Shown here one piece after another: positions 11,557 to 25,992 of a DNA stretch of 64,000 nt. Numbering within the stretch: position 1 is the first letter of the stretch; the number at the start of each line of letters is the position of its first letter. The stretch covers positions 186,001 to 250,000 of the forward strand of contig QYRS01000017.1 of assembly GCA_006503535.1 (NCBI GenBank). The letters run 5' to 3'. The position numbers were made by a program, and so were the translations under genes. This DNA comes from Arthrinium phaeospermum (taxonomy: Eukaryota > Ascomycota > Sordariomycetes > Amphisphaeriales > Apiosporaceae). Below the pieces are notes generated by a model. It was not told the DNA's origin. It made no database searches and worked only from the letters and a program-made list of their open reading frames with translations.

Positions 11557-13139
11557 TGATGACCCCTCCAGTAAGAGTCTCACTAGAGGACACCTATACG
11601 AAGACTTTTCTACTTCACTACCCAACGCACTGTTAGATACTGCAACAAGGCCGCAGTCAGTGCTACCGACACTATGTATCAGTATTACTCTTCTTGGAAT
11701 GAAAGGGTGCCCCATGAGTGGTTACGGCAACTCCTCGAATAATGGGATTAGTTGTCCCCTTAGATAGCAAAGAATAACCAATGGAGTGGGGGAAGTGGTT
11801 CGATATTCACATCTGATCGCTCCTTTATCTAATTATCTCCCATGAATCACCCGAAACTCGAGGGACGAGATTGCAATAGTTGTACAACATGTTCTATCCC
11901 TCCAGTCAGCCAATGACGCTCTACGCCCACCATGGAGATATAATTCTCACTTTGCGGTGGAAGGAAGCGAAAGCGTTAAGCCGAGATTGTCAACTACTGA
12001 CACAGCGAAAGAGTGGTTGGCAAATTTGACACTACCACGTTGAGCTGGCCATGCTTCTTGTTCAAAAGTGTACGGTGCCGTAATTCCTGTCAGGCGACAT
12101 AGCACGCATCCGGTAATGGCAGCCCTGGGAGACAGCATTGCGGTATTGTTGGTCGTGGTATTCCGCAGCAACGAGGTCTTCCTGCTGGTGATAGTACAGC
12201 TCGGTGTCATCCATGATGCTGCTCGAAGACTTTTTGTTCGACCAAGGCCAGCAGACGCCGAGGAGGACGAATACAGAGTATGCCATGACGTGATGCTGTT
12301 TGACGATGTTGCCTGGATGCGATGGCGTTTTGTGTGCTTGTATGTTGGGTTTGAAGAGAAGTGGTTGTTTTTGGCTGATAGTATTGGAAGACGGTGCGAG
12401 GGAATAATGGGATAGGAGAGCAGTCTTTTGTATGCATGCCTCGGAGTTGCCAGAAGGACTGGAGATAGGTCCTCTGGTGATTATAGTTGTCGGGTGCCAG
12501 TAACAAGCTTATATTGACCCATAGGGGCGAGTAACCTTAAATGGTGCCAAGGTTCTGGGTCAAAAAGGGGTAATACTTACGTTCGAAATTCCACATTAGA
12601 TTCCTTCTTCATCTATCAAGCAATGAAACACAGTAACCGAGCCGAGATGATGAATATGAACAAAGCGAGTACCAAGGTATCTGATCACGGCATATCAAGA
12701 ACCAACGCCACTCTTGCCCACTAGGTTATTAGCAGCGCCTTATGGCAGGCTATGATTCTTCCCTTTGGGTGAGATCTTGATTGAAAGATGCACAGGCCTG
12801 TACGTCACGAGAAGCTCCTGGCTTACAGAGCTGAGAGCGTATCCATAACTCATGATGTTCTTGACTACTAGCCTCCTAGGTTTGTCGAGCGGATAAGAGG
12901 TCACTCATTCATATCAAACATAAACGCAGCGATATCCCAGCATGAGAATATCATGGTATTGACGTGAAAGATGCGGCTACTCCGCACGAAACCCCCTTCT
13001 TGTGAGTCTCACGAAGCCATCATACAAGAGACAGACAGGCCGCACCCAATCTTGCACCTTCAACATGAGTTAACTACACAAAACGCTAGCCCTCGCGTTG
13101 ACGTGGGACAAGATCCACGAGTTGGCATGGCATAGCCCC
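11557..13139. other. Intergenic region with one weak small ORF
   Basis: Apart from the possible 74-codon frame at 12062-12286, nothing is supported. The 12500-13130 part holds no long frame and no recognisable RNA gene. Confidence 0.4.
12062..12286 (-). CDS. Possible small hypothetical protein, 74 residues
   Basis: A single open frame begins with a hydrophobic segment (MAYSVFVLLGVCWPW), then a polar part rich in Tyr, His, Gln and Asp (DDTELYYHQQEDLVAAEYHD). No family is recognised. The composition is protein-like and the hydrophobic start could be a membrane anchor or poor signal peptide, but length, lack of introns and lack of known relatives leave this as a candidate only. It stands alone between the NLR and the small low-complexity gene at 13140. 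Confidence 0.33.
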   Translation of the reverse strand: MAYSVFVLLGVCWPWSNKKSSSSIMDDTELYYHQQEDLVAAEYHDQQYRNAVSQGCHYRMRAMSPDRNYGTVHF

Positions 13140-13632
13140 TTACTTCTTACCACCGCCGCTGCTGCTGCCACTGCCGGAGCCGCCGCTCGGGGGAGTGTAG
13201 GTGCTGACGCCGCTGGCGCTCTCGTGATAGGTCGAGCCGTTGGGGTTGCTGTGTGTCACCGTCAGCTTCGTATCCCATATGGAAGCAGGAATGTTCAAGT
13301 CTGCTATATGTTGATTGATCTTACTTACCTGTAGTAGTACGAGCCGTCGCTGAGAAAGACAAGACGCACACAGAGTCAGTACGTCATCAAGACAAGGACA
13401 CTGCATTTGGTAGCGAATGGCGCAGAACAACAACTCACCTGTTTGAGTAGTGATACGAGTTGGAGTTGGCAGCCGAGCTGCCGTAGTCGCGAGAGCAGTA
13501 GTGGTTACCCTGGCGGTAATTCGTCATTAGCTGAGGCGGACACTTTCGTAAGCAGGAAGAGCTCTATGGACTTACCTGGCTGTTGGTGCCCGAGGAGTTG
13601 TAGGAGTAGCCTGAGTTGTTGTTGTTAGGCAT
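13140..13632 (-). CDS. Small Asn/Ser/Gly/Tyr-rich protein, 85 residues, four exons
   Basis: Complement exons 13632-13576 (57 nt), 13509-13439 (71 nt), 13349-13329 (21 nt) and 13248-13140 (109 nt) join in frame to 85 residues. Every junction has GT...AG, and the protein reads as one continuous low-complexity design: MPNNNNSGYSYNSSGTNSQ, then GNHYCSRDYGSSA, NSYHYSNSDGSYYYSNPNGS, TYTPPSGG and a Gly/Ser tail ending KK. I believe related sequences with the same order of blocks are widespread in filamentous ascomycetes, but I know no function. There is a single Cys and no signal peptide or TM. Composition resembles prion-like or phase-separating segments. The four-exon structure for 258 coding bases, including a 21-nt exon, argues that this is a real gene under constraint. 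Confidence 0.85.
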
Positions 13633-14523
13633 CTTGGATTAAGTTGTCTCGCGGTGAGTGTGGGTGTCTGTTATGGCAATGAAGTTGCGAGAAAGCTACG
13701 ATAGATAGGTCGAAACGCAAGAATCGATCGTGAAATGGCTGCAAGTGCAAGCGGATAGTGAGAGGGAAGAAGATGAAACGGAACCTCCCACTCAAGTGCG
13801 GGGGAGCCCTTTTTATCTGACAGATGGACCCTGCGATGCTTGCAGGGTCCTGCTTGCTATCTATGCAGCATCAATGAGTTCAGAGCCAAAACCTGATTGT
13901 GGCTTGCAGCAAAGGAGTGAGAAGAAGCACATATCCAGCAGGGTCCCATGGCAATCGTACGAGCCAGCCATGCAGATACCCATACCCCACCACCAATCAG
14001 GAAGAACAGATCTGCCAGTAGGCTAACGCAACGGCTTGCTAGCAAACAGCAAGCTGCATTGCTTGGTTCGTCTGGTGGCACGGGTTGCCCCAAATTGAGC
14101 TCTCAATAGACTCAGCTAAAGGCAAGCTAAGTACTGAAGACTCAGATGATATCACCAGTTCCATCCCGTCACAATCCTATCGACTCACACTGGGACATAC
14201 GAAAGACCGTAAGGGAGTCATCTTTTGGCTTAGGGGACGGTGAAAGGGACAAGACTGGCATAATTACCTAGACCTGTCGTCCATATAATGGCAGGCCTCC
14301 TTGAACGCCACGCATGGTTCACATCATGGTAGATAGTATAATGATCGCAATGCCACTGGTATCCCTGGCATGATCGTAGGGCAGTCACATTGGACAAGCC
14401 ATGGTTCTTCGTGTAGAAATTTTACTGATTTGAATCGGTCTATATGGGTACTGTCTAGTATTCAACGCCAAAACGGAGCAAATGTTCTATACTGCCGCGT
14501 TTTTGTTTTACAAGTTCTCAAGT
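13633..14523. other. Intergenic region, nothing recognised
   Basis: This is the upstream region of the small low-complexity gene and the 3' side of thioredoxin reductase. A repeated ccctgc/gcagggtcc inverted pair near 13829-13852 may form a hairpin, but nothing indicates function. Confidence 0.4.
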
Positions 14524-17946
<3,423 letters not shown>

Positions 17947-19213
17947 ATGGCTCCTCAAACGAATATCCCAGTCGCGGCTAACGTGCTCGGTGTAAGTGAT
18001 GTCATGTCTTGGCTATGTTGGGGTGTTGGTGGTCCAACCAATCAAGACGCAACCGCAGCCCGCTCAACCACAGGCAATCGTGACTGATTACTGATCGCAC
18101 ATATCTGACGATGAACAGACCATCGGAACCATCTTGTGGTGCGTCCAGCTGGTGCCGCAGATATGGGCCAACTGGCGAACCAAGAAGACGGACGGACTGC
18201 CGGCCAGCATGATGTTCCTGTGGGCCGCATGTGAGTACCTACATCCCGTACTTGCTTTACTGTCTCCTCGGAGGATTCGACTAACACCCATGCTACTAGG
18301 TGGTGTCCCGTTCGGCGTCTATGCCATCATCCAGAACTTCAACATCCCCATCCAGGTCCAGCCCCAGTGCTTCGGCATACTGTCCATCGTGGCCTGGGTC
18401 CAGATCTTGATGTACTCCCAGTACGTTGCAGCCTGCCCACACATACCCCAGCAGCCAACCCCTAATGGCAAGAAGTGACCACATTGCTGACACATGACTC
18501 TTCGTGGCCAACAGCAACTGGCCCACCTGGAAGGCAACCACCCTGGGCGTCGTGGTGACCCTCGCCTTCGGCGGCATCGAGGCGGCCCTGATCCTGACCC
18601 TGCGCGTCATCTACGAGCGCGGCAACGAGACGCCCCCCATGGTCGTCGGCATCATCGCGAGCATCCTGCTGGCCGCCGGCCTCGTCCCGCCCTACGGCGA
18701 GATCTGGAAGCGGCGGGGCCGCGTCGTGGGCATCAACTGGGTCTTCCTGTCCATGGACTGCTCGGGCGCCTTCTTTTCCCTCATGGCGCTCGTGGCCCAG
18801 AACACGTTCGACATCCTCGGCGGGGTCTTGTACATCATCTGGTGAGTGCCGACCTATGATCGATCCCCCTTCCAATTCAAGAAAGAATGCTAACTTGGGG
18901 GGATACAAGCTGCGCCCTTGAATTGGGCATCTTCACCTCCCACCTCATCTGGCTGCTGCGGACGCGCCAGGTGCGTCGCGAGGCCAAGGCGCAGGGCAAG
19001 ACGTTTGACGAGTTGGCCGCCGAGTACGAAGCGAGGGGCGAGCCGTTCAAGTTCGCCGAGCGCAAGTCCAACAAGGATCCGAAGAAGGACCCCAGAAGCA
19101 GAGAGCTGTCCGTGCTCGAGGCCGGGTGTGATAGCAGCAACGAAGCATCGTCACGTGAGCACTCTGATGCCGAGAAACAGCAGGCTGGCAGCGCGGGACG
19201 CGTGCTTCCCTGA
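17947..19213 (+). CDS. PQ-loop repeat membrane protein
   Basis: Five exons (17947-17991, 18119-18230, 18300-18420, 18515-18841, 18910-19213) give 302 residues. PQ motifs occur twice: LVPQIWANWRTKKTDGLP in the N-terminal half and LVPPYGEIWKRRG in the second, each followed by membrane helices, as in the seven-helix MtN3/PQ-loop family. Members include lysosomal or vacuolar amino-acid exporters and small-solute carriers. The C-terminal ~85 residues are charged and cytosolic-looking (RREAKAQGKTFDELAAEY..., then Lys/Asp-rich). The second motif has PP instead of PQ, seen in some members. Substrate is unknown. It is convergent with SFH5, the two stops lying 282 nt apart. Confidence 0.88.
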
Positions 19214-19495
19214 TGGGAGAGTTCTATGGGTCATGTGTGTCAAGATCTGTCTGGATGGAATGAGAAGAAAAACGAATTATCTGCATTAACGTGTGCGCAG
19301 TTTGAGCAAGCAAATGGCAAACTGGCTGGCTATGGATGAATGTGGTATCACTAATCAAGGTATCCAATCTTGGGGGACGGACTTTGCTCAAATACAATCG
19401 GTGTACAAAAACAAAACCTGAGAACCAAACTGGCCTACGCTGAAACGCAGTCCAATCGCTCTCGTTGTTCTTCTCCTCTTCCTTGCTCACCGTGC

Positions 19496-20659
19496 TTATT
19501 CGAGCAGAGTCTGCTTCCCCTGCACGTCGAGCCCCTCGCCCTGGCCGCCGTACTCGCGGGGCAGCTTGACGCTGAGCCGCAGCACCTTTGTCTGGCTGGG
19601 GGAGGCGAACTCGCCGGCCATGTTGGCGCCGTTGCCCATGGGGTGGAACTTCTCGGCGGTGCGCTTGGCGATGAAGACCTTGACGGCGGCGTAGAACCAG
19701 CCCATGATGGCGGGCACGTTGACGAAGAACTTCTGCTTGAGCAGCTCGGGGTAGTTCTGGCCGAAGATGGTGACGGTCTCGCGCACGGCGGCCTTGACCT
19801 TGGGGTTCTGGCGCAGGAAGCTGACGGACTTGTAGTCGTGGACCTGGTAGATCTTGTAGGGGTCCCAGCTGGCCGTGATGGGCTGCGTGGCCGACGAGAT
19901 GTCGAGCTCCTGCATGGCGAGCTCCATGAGGGCGATGCGCCACTGGATGAACTCGTCGCGCTCGCCAAAGGTGGCGTTCATGTCCTGGACGTTGCCGTAG
20001 ACGTTCCAGGTGAAGACCTCCTTGCCCTCGGCGCCGTCGCCCTGCTGCGAGGACGAGGCGTCGTTCTCGTCGCGGCAGTAGGTGGTGACGTAGCCGAGCT
20101 TGTCGAACTTGGCCTGGGACCAGGCCTGCTTGGTCAGGTCCAGGGGCTTGGTCTGGGCGCGCCACTCGAGCGTCTTGGTCAGCTGGTCCTTGGCCTTGGC
20201 CAGCACGCCGTCGTTGGCGTTGAGGTACTTCTGGAAGACGATCTGGCTGGGGACGTGGTGGGCGGGGTCCTGGAGCACGACGCCCCAGATCTCGGGGTGG
20301 CCGTGGACCTTGGCGGCGAGGTGGAGCTCTTGGATGTCCAGGCTCGGCCTCTCGGTCTCGGGGGTGCCGGCCGAGGCGGCGGCGTCCTCGGCTTGGGCAG
20401 CTTCGGCTTCCTTCTCGGCTTCCGTCTTGGAGGGGACGGAGGTGACGGCGGCGGCGGTGGCGGTTTCGACCTTGGCAGGGCCCTCCTCCTCGTCGGCCTT
20501 GGCTGGCGTCTTTTCGGCAGCGCCCTCTGCTGTCTTGGCGTCTTCTTCCGTGGCCGGTTTCTCGGCGGCGGCGGATTCCGTGGGCATGGTAAGAGTGGCC
20601 GCGATGTTCTCGACGTTTTCCGGCGTGCTGGCCGTGGGTTTGGTCTCGGTATCCGCCAT
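19496..20659 (-). CDS. SFH5: Phosphatidylinositol transfer protein SFH5 (CRAL-TRIO/Sec14-like)
   Basis: A single exon encodes 387 residues from the ATG at 20659 (MADTETKPT). An in-frame ATG further upstream at 20818 would add a hydrophobic stretch in what looks like leader sequence, so the inner start is chosen. Residues 1-105 are Ala/Glu/Lys/Pro-rich and probably disordered. The CRAL-TRIO N-terminal block (IVFQKYLNANDGVLAKAKDQL, ...LEWR) and lipid-binding domain follow (QVHDYKSVSFLRQNPKVK, TIFGQNYPELLKQKFFVNVP, FHPMGNGANMAGEF). SFH5 moves phosphatidylinositol between membranes, and some family members bind haem. The C terminus ends at LPREYGGQGEGLDVQG, the usual finish. Confidence 0.93.
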   Translation of the reverse strand: MADTETKPTASTPENVENIAATLTMPTESAAAEKPATEEDAKTAEGAAEKTPAKADEEEGPAKVETATAAAVTSVPSKTEAEKEAEAAQAEDAAASAGTPETERPSLDIQELHLAAKVHGHPEIWGVVLQDPAHHVPSQIVFQKYLNANDGVLAKAKDQLTKTLEWRAQTKPLDLTKQAWSQAKFDKLGYVTTYCRDENDASSSQQGDGAEGKEVFTWNVYGNVQDMNATFGERDEFIQWRIALMELAMQELDISSATQPITASWDPYKIYQVHDYKSVSFLRQNPKVKAAVRETVTIFGQNYPELLKQKFFVNVPAIMGWFYAAVKVFIAKRTAEKFHPMGNGANMAGEFASPSQTKVLRLSVKLPREYGGQGEGLDVQGKQTLLE

Positions 20660-21666
20660 ACTCAATGATATATGGTATATTAAAACGTTATACAAAAAAA
20701 CTAAAAAGGCAAAAGCGAGCATTAACTTATAAATAAAAGAAAAGGGGAGGTGAATGAGTGTTTGGAATGATGCAACAAAAAAGTTGATGGGGGGGAAGAA
20801 GGGCGAACTGCAAATCAATCGAACTGAATTGAGTTGAGTTGAGAAGAAGGGCAGTCGATGATGGGCGGCGGTCCCCTCAAGATGTCGCTCTCTTATGATG
20901 GCGGGAAGTCACAGTAAGATGAAAGTCGGCACTGGGATATGAGGCTGTCAGCAAGGGGAGCCTCCTGATCTGAGCGGAGACCCCGTCGCTACACCCTGAG
21001 CCCCCTAAACTGCATTGGTCCGAAGGCGGCTTATCCGGGAAGAGGAACATCTGATTACATAGATCTGCCGGGGGGTTTCTGATCTTATCTACATGTACAT
21101 GTGCCTATGCACTTCCCCGTACCGCAGCAGAGTTGCCATGCAAAAGCCGTCGTCGCATTAGCATTTTTAGGATATCTCTTGAGGCGCGCATCGTCTGTAA
21201 AGGCCATCTTGTCAGTTCGAGTCTGGTCTTTTCGGTCGCGAAATTGGCCCATGTCGAATGGCGGTTTGTTCTCCATTCCATGGAACCATTAATGCTTCCA
21301 TTGGAAGACCCAAGACCAGAGCAGCCAAGGTACGAACATGTGGTGGGGCGGAAAGGCGGGATGATGGGATGTGGATGCCCCGCGCCAACCCAAACCCGGG
21401 AGAGCTCCCAGCTCTCATCTCAAAGTACAGCCTCATTCCGAGATTGGCATCCATGTAGAGAACGTCGTGAACAAATCACCTCCCAAATCACCATAATGTT
21501 ACGGCCGTTCGTGTTGCGGCTCCATCATATACCCCTTTCCCAGTAACACAATTGGGTGAGAATTTGCAAGGCGATGAACGTAATTTGAGCAAGTCGATCG
21601 ATGCTCCAGTAATGCCATCTCATATCCCAACTATCCGTATTCTACGCCCCCGGAACGGACCGCATC
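20660..21666. other. Shared upstream region of SFH5 and NPR2
   Basis: About 1 kb between divergent starts. The SFH5 side has an A-rich leader near 20684-20740. No gene or RNA is recognised; the frames at 21085-21546 lack support. Confidence 0.45.
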
Positions 21667-23619
21667 ATGATCCAGGGAATCTTCTACGCTCGCTTCCTGC
21701 CCCAAGAGGGTGAGTACAGAACCATTGTTCATTGAAAGGAGGTCGCGTCACGCACAATTCTAACGACCCGTAACCTACAGGCACCAAGATTGTGGCCCAG
21801 TCGCCGCCGGGCTGCATCGTGGCGACGACGTTTGGGCCGCACCTCAAGCCGCCGCTGGTGGACTTTGACATAATCCAGGAGTACATCATCCCGCGCAAGG
21901 CCTTCTTCAACCGCTTCCTGACCGTCAACACGCCCGACAACAAGTACAGCATCCTGGGCTACCCCATCTCCATCCCCCACGAGCGCTACCACCGCAATGA
22001 GTTCATCTTCAACTTCGGGCTCGTCGTCGAGTCCGACTGCGACTTCCTGCCCTACGAGAAGCTCGTCCGCCGCCTCGCCGTCACCTTTGCCGAGATGGAG
22101 CGCCAGAACGGCTACCTGCGCACCGAGGGCAAGGTCGACGACGGCCGGCGCCCCATCGAGAGCCTGCTCGAGATCGTCAAGGAGGACCTCAACAACTACG
22201 GCGAGTGCATGATCCCCGTCGACGAGGCCAACACGCTCAACATGAAGCTCTTCCCCTACCACCCCCCGCCCGCCCCCGTCCGCGGCTGGCACGTGCCCGT
22301 CCCCAAGATGAAGCTCGTCGACATTGTCGACCCGACCTGGGACCTGACCCTCCAGAAGATCATCCCCCACGTCGACGGCGTCAACGACGTCCGCCGCGTC
22401 GCCTGGCTGGCCGACGTCTCGCTGCCCCTGACCCAGACCGCCCTGCAGCACCTGCTGTACTACGACACCATCTTGTTGCTGGACATGTTCTTCTTTGCCA
22501 GTTGCTACGCGCCCCGCCCGGGCATCCACGATTTCATCACCAACCGCGACGGCCTGGTCGACGAGTGCGCCGGCTACGTCTGCATCGGGGCTTCGCTCCC
22601 GGACGGCACGGGGGGCACGGCGGTCCCATCCGCATCCTCCACGAACCCCAAGACCACCAGCAGCCACCCTGCCGCGGTCGGGCCATCGACGCCGCAGCAA
22701 TCGTCCTCCGTCTCTACCACGACGACTACCACGCCCAAAGTCGGCACTGCTTCTTCTGCCACTGCTACCACCGCCGGCCGCGTGACCAACTACCAGCTCA
22801 TCAAGCTCATGACCACCTTTTGCGTCGGCCGCTCCGTCATGGAGTGGATCAAGCTGCACCAGGACGCCGGCCTGCCCGTCCTGTCCCTCGTCGACGTACG
22901 CCGCCTCGTCCAGTTCGGCGTCATCAAGGGCCTGCTCTACCGCGTGCACAAGTACGTCGTCTCGAAGCAGTACCTCGCCCTGCTCGCGTCGGGGCAGGCG
23001 CACCCCTCGCGCGCGCAGCATCGGCGGCGCCAGCAGCAGCAGCAACAACAAAAAGCCCAGCAAGACCAAAAGGACCAGCAGCAAAAGGGAGGAGGGCCAG
23101 GACAAGGGCAGCAGCATAAACTCAGCCGGCATAGCAGCCGGAGGCGGCTGCATACGTGGGATATCCACGACACCAACAACAGCGACGACGAAGACGGCGA
23201 CGCGAACGACAGCAATGAAGAGACGGAGGAGGAGGAGCGGGAGCGGGCGCGGCTCCACAGCCACGGCAAAGGGCACGAGGAGGAATTGGTGCCCAGCGAC
23301 GACCCGTTGCAGCGGTATACCGACGGCTGCCACAGCTTCGACCAGATCATCACGGAGCAGAATATGGTAAGTGACTTCCTTATTTCCCCGGGCCGGCTAC
23401 TACTTTTTCACCCCGTCGCCCCAGGGTGTCTGTCGGATGGATCCATCCAAGAAGTCTTGTCTACCTTCATTCCCTCACCCTCTCACAAGACGTCTTTCAC
23501 CTTGGAGCAGCAAAAAGATGTACTGACGCTTTGGGAACGGACAGGCGGATGCCGAGATCATGGAGAAGCTCAAGGGCTACCGAGCGCCCGCCGGGGACTT
23601 GACGGTCTTCTATCGGTGA
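21667..23619 (+). CDS. NPR2: Nitrogen permease regulator 2 (NPR2), GATOR1/SEACIT subunit
   Basis: Exons 21667-21709, 21781-23366 and 23545-23619 give 567 residues. The start MIQGIFYARFLPQEG and the following VAQSPPGCIV..., DFDIIQEYIIPRKAF, YSILGYPISI and FNFGLVVE are the NPR2 longin-type N-terminal domain. A long C-terminal part includes TNYQLIKLMTTFCVG...EWIKLH and IHKYVV-like (here VHKYVVSKQYL). NPR2 with NPR3 and IML1 forms the GTPase-activating complex that inhibits TORC1 when amino acids are low, at the vacuole surface. Two low-complexity inserts interrupt the conserved order: a Ser/Thr-rich one near 22610-22780 and a Gln-rich plus acidic one near 23020-23290. The last exon (25 codons, KLKGYRAPAGDLTVFY) is the conserved tail and validates the 178-nt second intron. 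Confidence 0.95.
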
Positions 23620-23961
23620 ACATGTCTCGGCCTCATATCCATCGCCAGGACAATACTGATTGTTAACGTGTTGTGATTTGAGATGTCGTTAGCAGAGCAT
23701 GCCTCGTTGCCCTGGCTATGTACTAATAGAATACATAAAAGTTCCAATGTTGTACATTTTCCTTGGTGGCGAAAGCGCTGCTTCCATTCAATAGATGGTA
23801 TTCAATCGAACAAGCTCGTCTCATCAAGGGGAGATCTTATAGTACAAGTCGCGCTTCCGTACCGTTTTTTTCCCACGGCACCCAACGCAAGTCTATGGGT
23901 ATATGTATACACGTTATTGCATCCGCCCAACTCCTAGTCCCATACCGGCTATTTCCACTGT
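23620..23961. other. Convergent 3' spacer between NPR2 and the TyrRS gene
   Basis: The 342-nt spacer holds the 3' ends of two convergent genes. No further feature is seen. Confidence 0.5.
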
Positions 23962-25992
23962 CTACCACTTCGACCCGTCGTGTTGATCGCGTTGTCGTTG
24001 TTGTTGTTGTTGCGGCTTCTTGCCCTGTTTTTCCTGTTTCTTCAAATCAGCCCATGCGTCCGACAGCACCGCCGCCTTGGCCTCGTCCTGGTAATCAAAG
24101 CTTGGGAGTCCGTAGTGCGGGAAAATCACCTCGTCAGGGGGGGTCTCGGGGTCCTCCAGTTGCTCCAGGTGCTGCATGTTGTGTACAAAGTCGGCCATCT
24201 CCTTGGTGCTGATGTTGAGCTTCTTGGTCGTCTTCTCGCCGTCGGGGCCGGTGACCTCCTGCGTCGACATCATTTCTCTCATCTTGCGCACCCGGCCCGT
24301 GCCCGCCTCGCCCGGGTACGACTGCCCGCTGCGCTTCCACTCCTCGTCGCTGACCACCTTGATGATGCGCACAAAGTGCTTGCCGCGCCGCATGATCATC
24401 AGCTGCCCGTCGATCAGGAACTTGTGGTTCTCCTCGGGGAACCACGTCTTGACCGGTACGAAGGTCAGATTGCCGACGTGCATGGGGCCCATGCCCCGGG
24501 TGCCCTCGGGAGCGCCGCCAATGTAGGCCCCGCCGCCCGTCGTCAGCTTGTGGCCCTCGCCGCTGCTGCTGGCCAGGCCCGCGGCGTACAGAATCCGGCC
24601 CATGCTCTTGTTCTTGATCAGGGACTCGGGCAGCTCGATGTCGGGCTTGAACGCCACGGCCCGCTGGGTGCTGGCGGGGCCCTCGGAGGGGTACTCGCGG
24701 AGCTCGACCTGCGCTTGGCTTTGGCTCTGGCTGCTGCCGTTCTTGCTGTACCTTCGCTTGTGCTCTTCTTGGGTCTCTTGGGCCAGCTCGGGACTGTGAA
24801 CTAGCGACACGATCTCGAAGGCCAGCGTGTGGTGTGCGACTCGCTTGCCAGGGTCCGCCGCCTGCCTCTCCATCGTGCTTTTGATCGCGTCCATGGGCAA
24901 GAACGTGAGCAGGCGCAGGAGTTTCTCGACGTCGGCGTCCGGGCGGCGCATGAAGTATCCGTACAAGTCGAAGGAGCTGGTCATGAAAGGGTCCAGCCAG
25001 ACCGCGTTGCCAGCGCTCTTGCCGAACTTGGCGCCCGAGGAGTCGGTGAGGAGCGGGACGGTGAAGCCAACAGGGGTGTGCAGAAGGTCGTCGGGCATGC
25101 GCTTCACCGGATCGGGCTCAGTGTCGCGGAGGTGCTTGACGGCGTCGATTCCGGTCACAATGTTTCCGTACTGGTCTGAGCCGCCAATCTGCATCAAGAC
25201 CTGCCTGGGGCTCGAGAACAGACGCCACCAGTCCCAGGCCTGAAGCAGAGGGTATAGGAATTCGTCCAGGGGCATTCCGTCGCCCTCGAGCCTCCGCTTG
25301 ACGTTGTCCCGGGACAACAGAGGACCCATGCGTATGCCGGAGAACAAGCGCTGGACGACCTCCATGAAGGAGGTGCTTGAGAACCAGGAAGTGTTGTTCA
25401 GCAGGGCGCGACTCGACGACCACTCCTTCTGGTACCCAAACCTAGGCGCTAGTCTGTCGACGTTTCGCCAGACCCGGCCGAGCTGGTAGTGGATCTTGGC
25501 AATGTTGGTGGTGATGTTGGTGCCGGTCATTTCGTCGCGATCTTGTAACCGGCCTGTCGGATCGCCGACTCGGACGGTTGCGCCCCCAATCACACTGTTG
25601 GCGCCGTAGCCGTGCATGTACATCCAGAAAAGAGCCATCAGTGGCAGCAGGTGTCCGACGTGGAGGGAGGGCGCAGTAGGGTCAATGCCGACGTAGGCGC
25701 CAATCCGCTTCTTCTTCATGAGGGTGGCGATTTGCTCGTCGGTACCAGCCAAGTCCTTCACGAACCCGCGCTCTTTGAAAATATCCCAGAGATTCCTGGC
25801 TTCGCCGGCGTCGATCTGGGCCGCCCTCGCCGCCCATGCCTCGTCGGCCGCCCTTCGTTTTTCTTGGACCCGTAGGGATACAGAGCGTATTTGTTGGGTA
25901 GTTGTGCCAGCCAGGCGTTGCTTGAGGCAGCGGCTGGATAATGTCGAGCGTGCTCCCGCAGAGCTGCGGAGAAGTGATATCGAGAGGGCCAT
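23962..25992 (-). CDS. cyt-18: Mitochondrial tyrosyl-tRNA synthetase, CYT-18 type
   Basis: One uninterrupted frame of 676 residues starts at the ATG at 25992 (MALSISLLRSS), giving a basic, Ser/Arg-rich mitochondrial presequence; a more upstream in-frame ATG lies in leader sequence. The class I signature HIGH appears as HVGHLLPL after GAYVGIDPTAPSL, and the KMSKS loop as KFGKSAGNAVW. QIGGSDQYGNIVTGID is the tyrosine-binding block typical of bacterial-type TyrRS. The enzyme charges mitochondrial tRNA-Tyr. Pezizomycotina enzymes of this type, with N. crassa CYT-18 as model, also fold and splice group I introns; length and presequence region agree with that subgroup. The C-terminal S4-like RNA-binding part contains KFLIDGQLMIMRRGKHFVRI. 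A Ser/Gln-rich insert lies at about 24700-24745. Confidence 0.95.
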   Translation of the reverse strand: MALSISLLRSSAGARSTLSSRCLKQRLAGTTTQQIRSVSLRVQEKRRAADEAWAARAAQIDAGEARNLWDIFKERGFVKDLAGTDEQIATLMKKKRIGAYVGIDPTAPSLHVGHLLPLMALFWMYMHGYGANSVIGGATVRVGDPTGRLQDRDEMTGTNITTNIAKIHYQLGRVWRNVDRLAPRFGYQKEWSSSRALLNNTSWFSSTSFMEVVQRLFSGIRMGPLLSRDNVKRRLEGDGMPLDEFLYPLLQAWDWWRLFSSPRQVLMQIGGSDQYGNIVTGIDAVKHLRDTEPDPVKRMPDDLLHTPVGFTVPLLTDSSGAKFGKSAGNAVWLDPFMTSSFDLYGYFMRRPDADVEKLLRLLTFLPMDAIKSTMERQAADPGKRVAHHTLAFEIVSLVHSPELAQETQEEHKRRYSKNGSSQSQSQAQVELREYPSEGPASTQRAVAFKPDIELPESLIKNKSMGRILYAAGLASSSGEGHKLTTGGGAYIGGAPEGTRGMGPMHVGNLTFVPVKTWFPEENHKFLIDGQLMIMRRGKHFVRIIKVVSDEEWKRSGQSYPGEAGTGRVRKMREMMSTQEVTGPDGEKTTKKLNISTKEMADFVHNMQHLEQLEDPETPPDEVIFPHYGLPSFDYQDEAKAAVLSDAWADLKKQEKQGKKPQQQQQRQRDQHDGSKW

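Noticed and set aside
19370..20668. 432-codon plus-strand frame
   Set aside because: Antisense shadow of SFH5 with Leu/Gly/Val-rich composition.
21729..23333. 534-codon minus-strand frame
   Set aside because: Antisense shadow of NPR2; no family resemblance.
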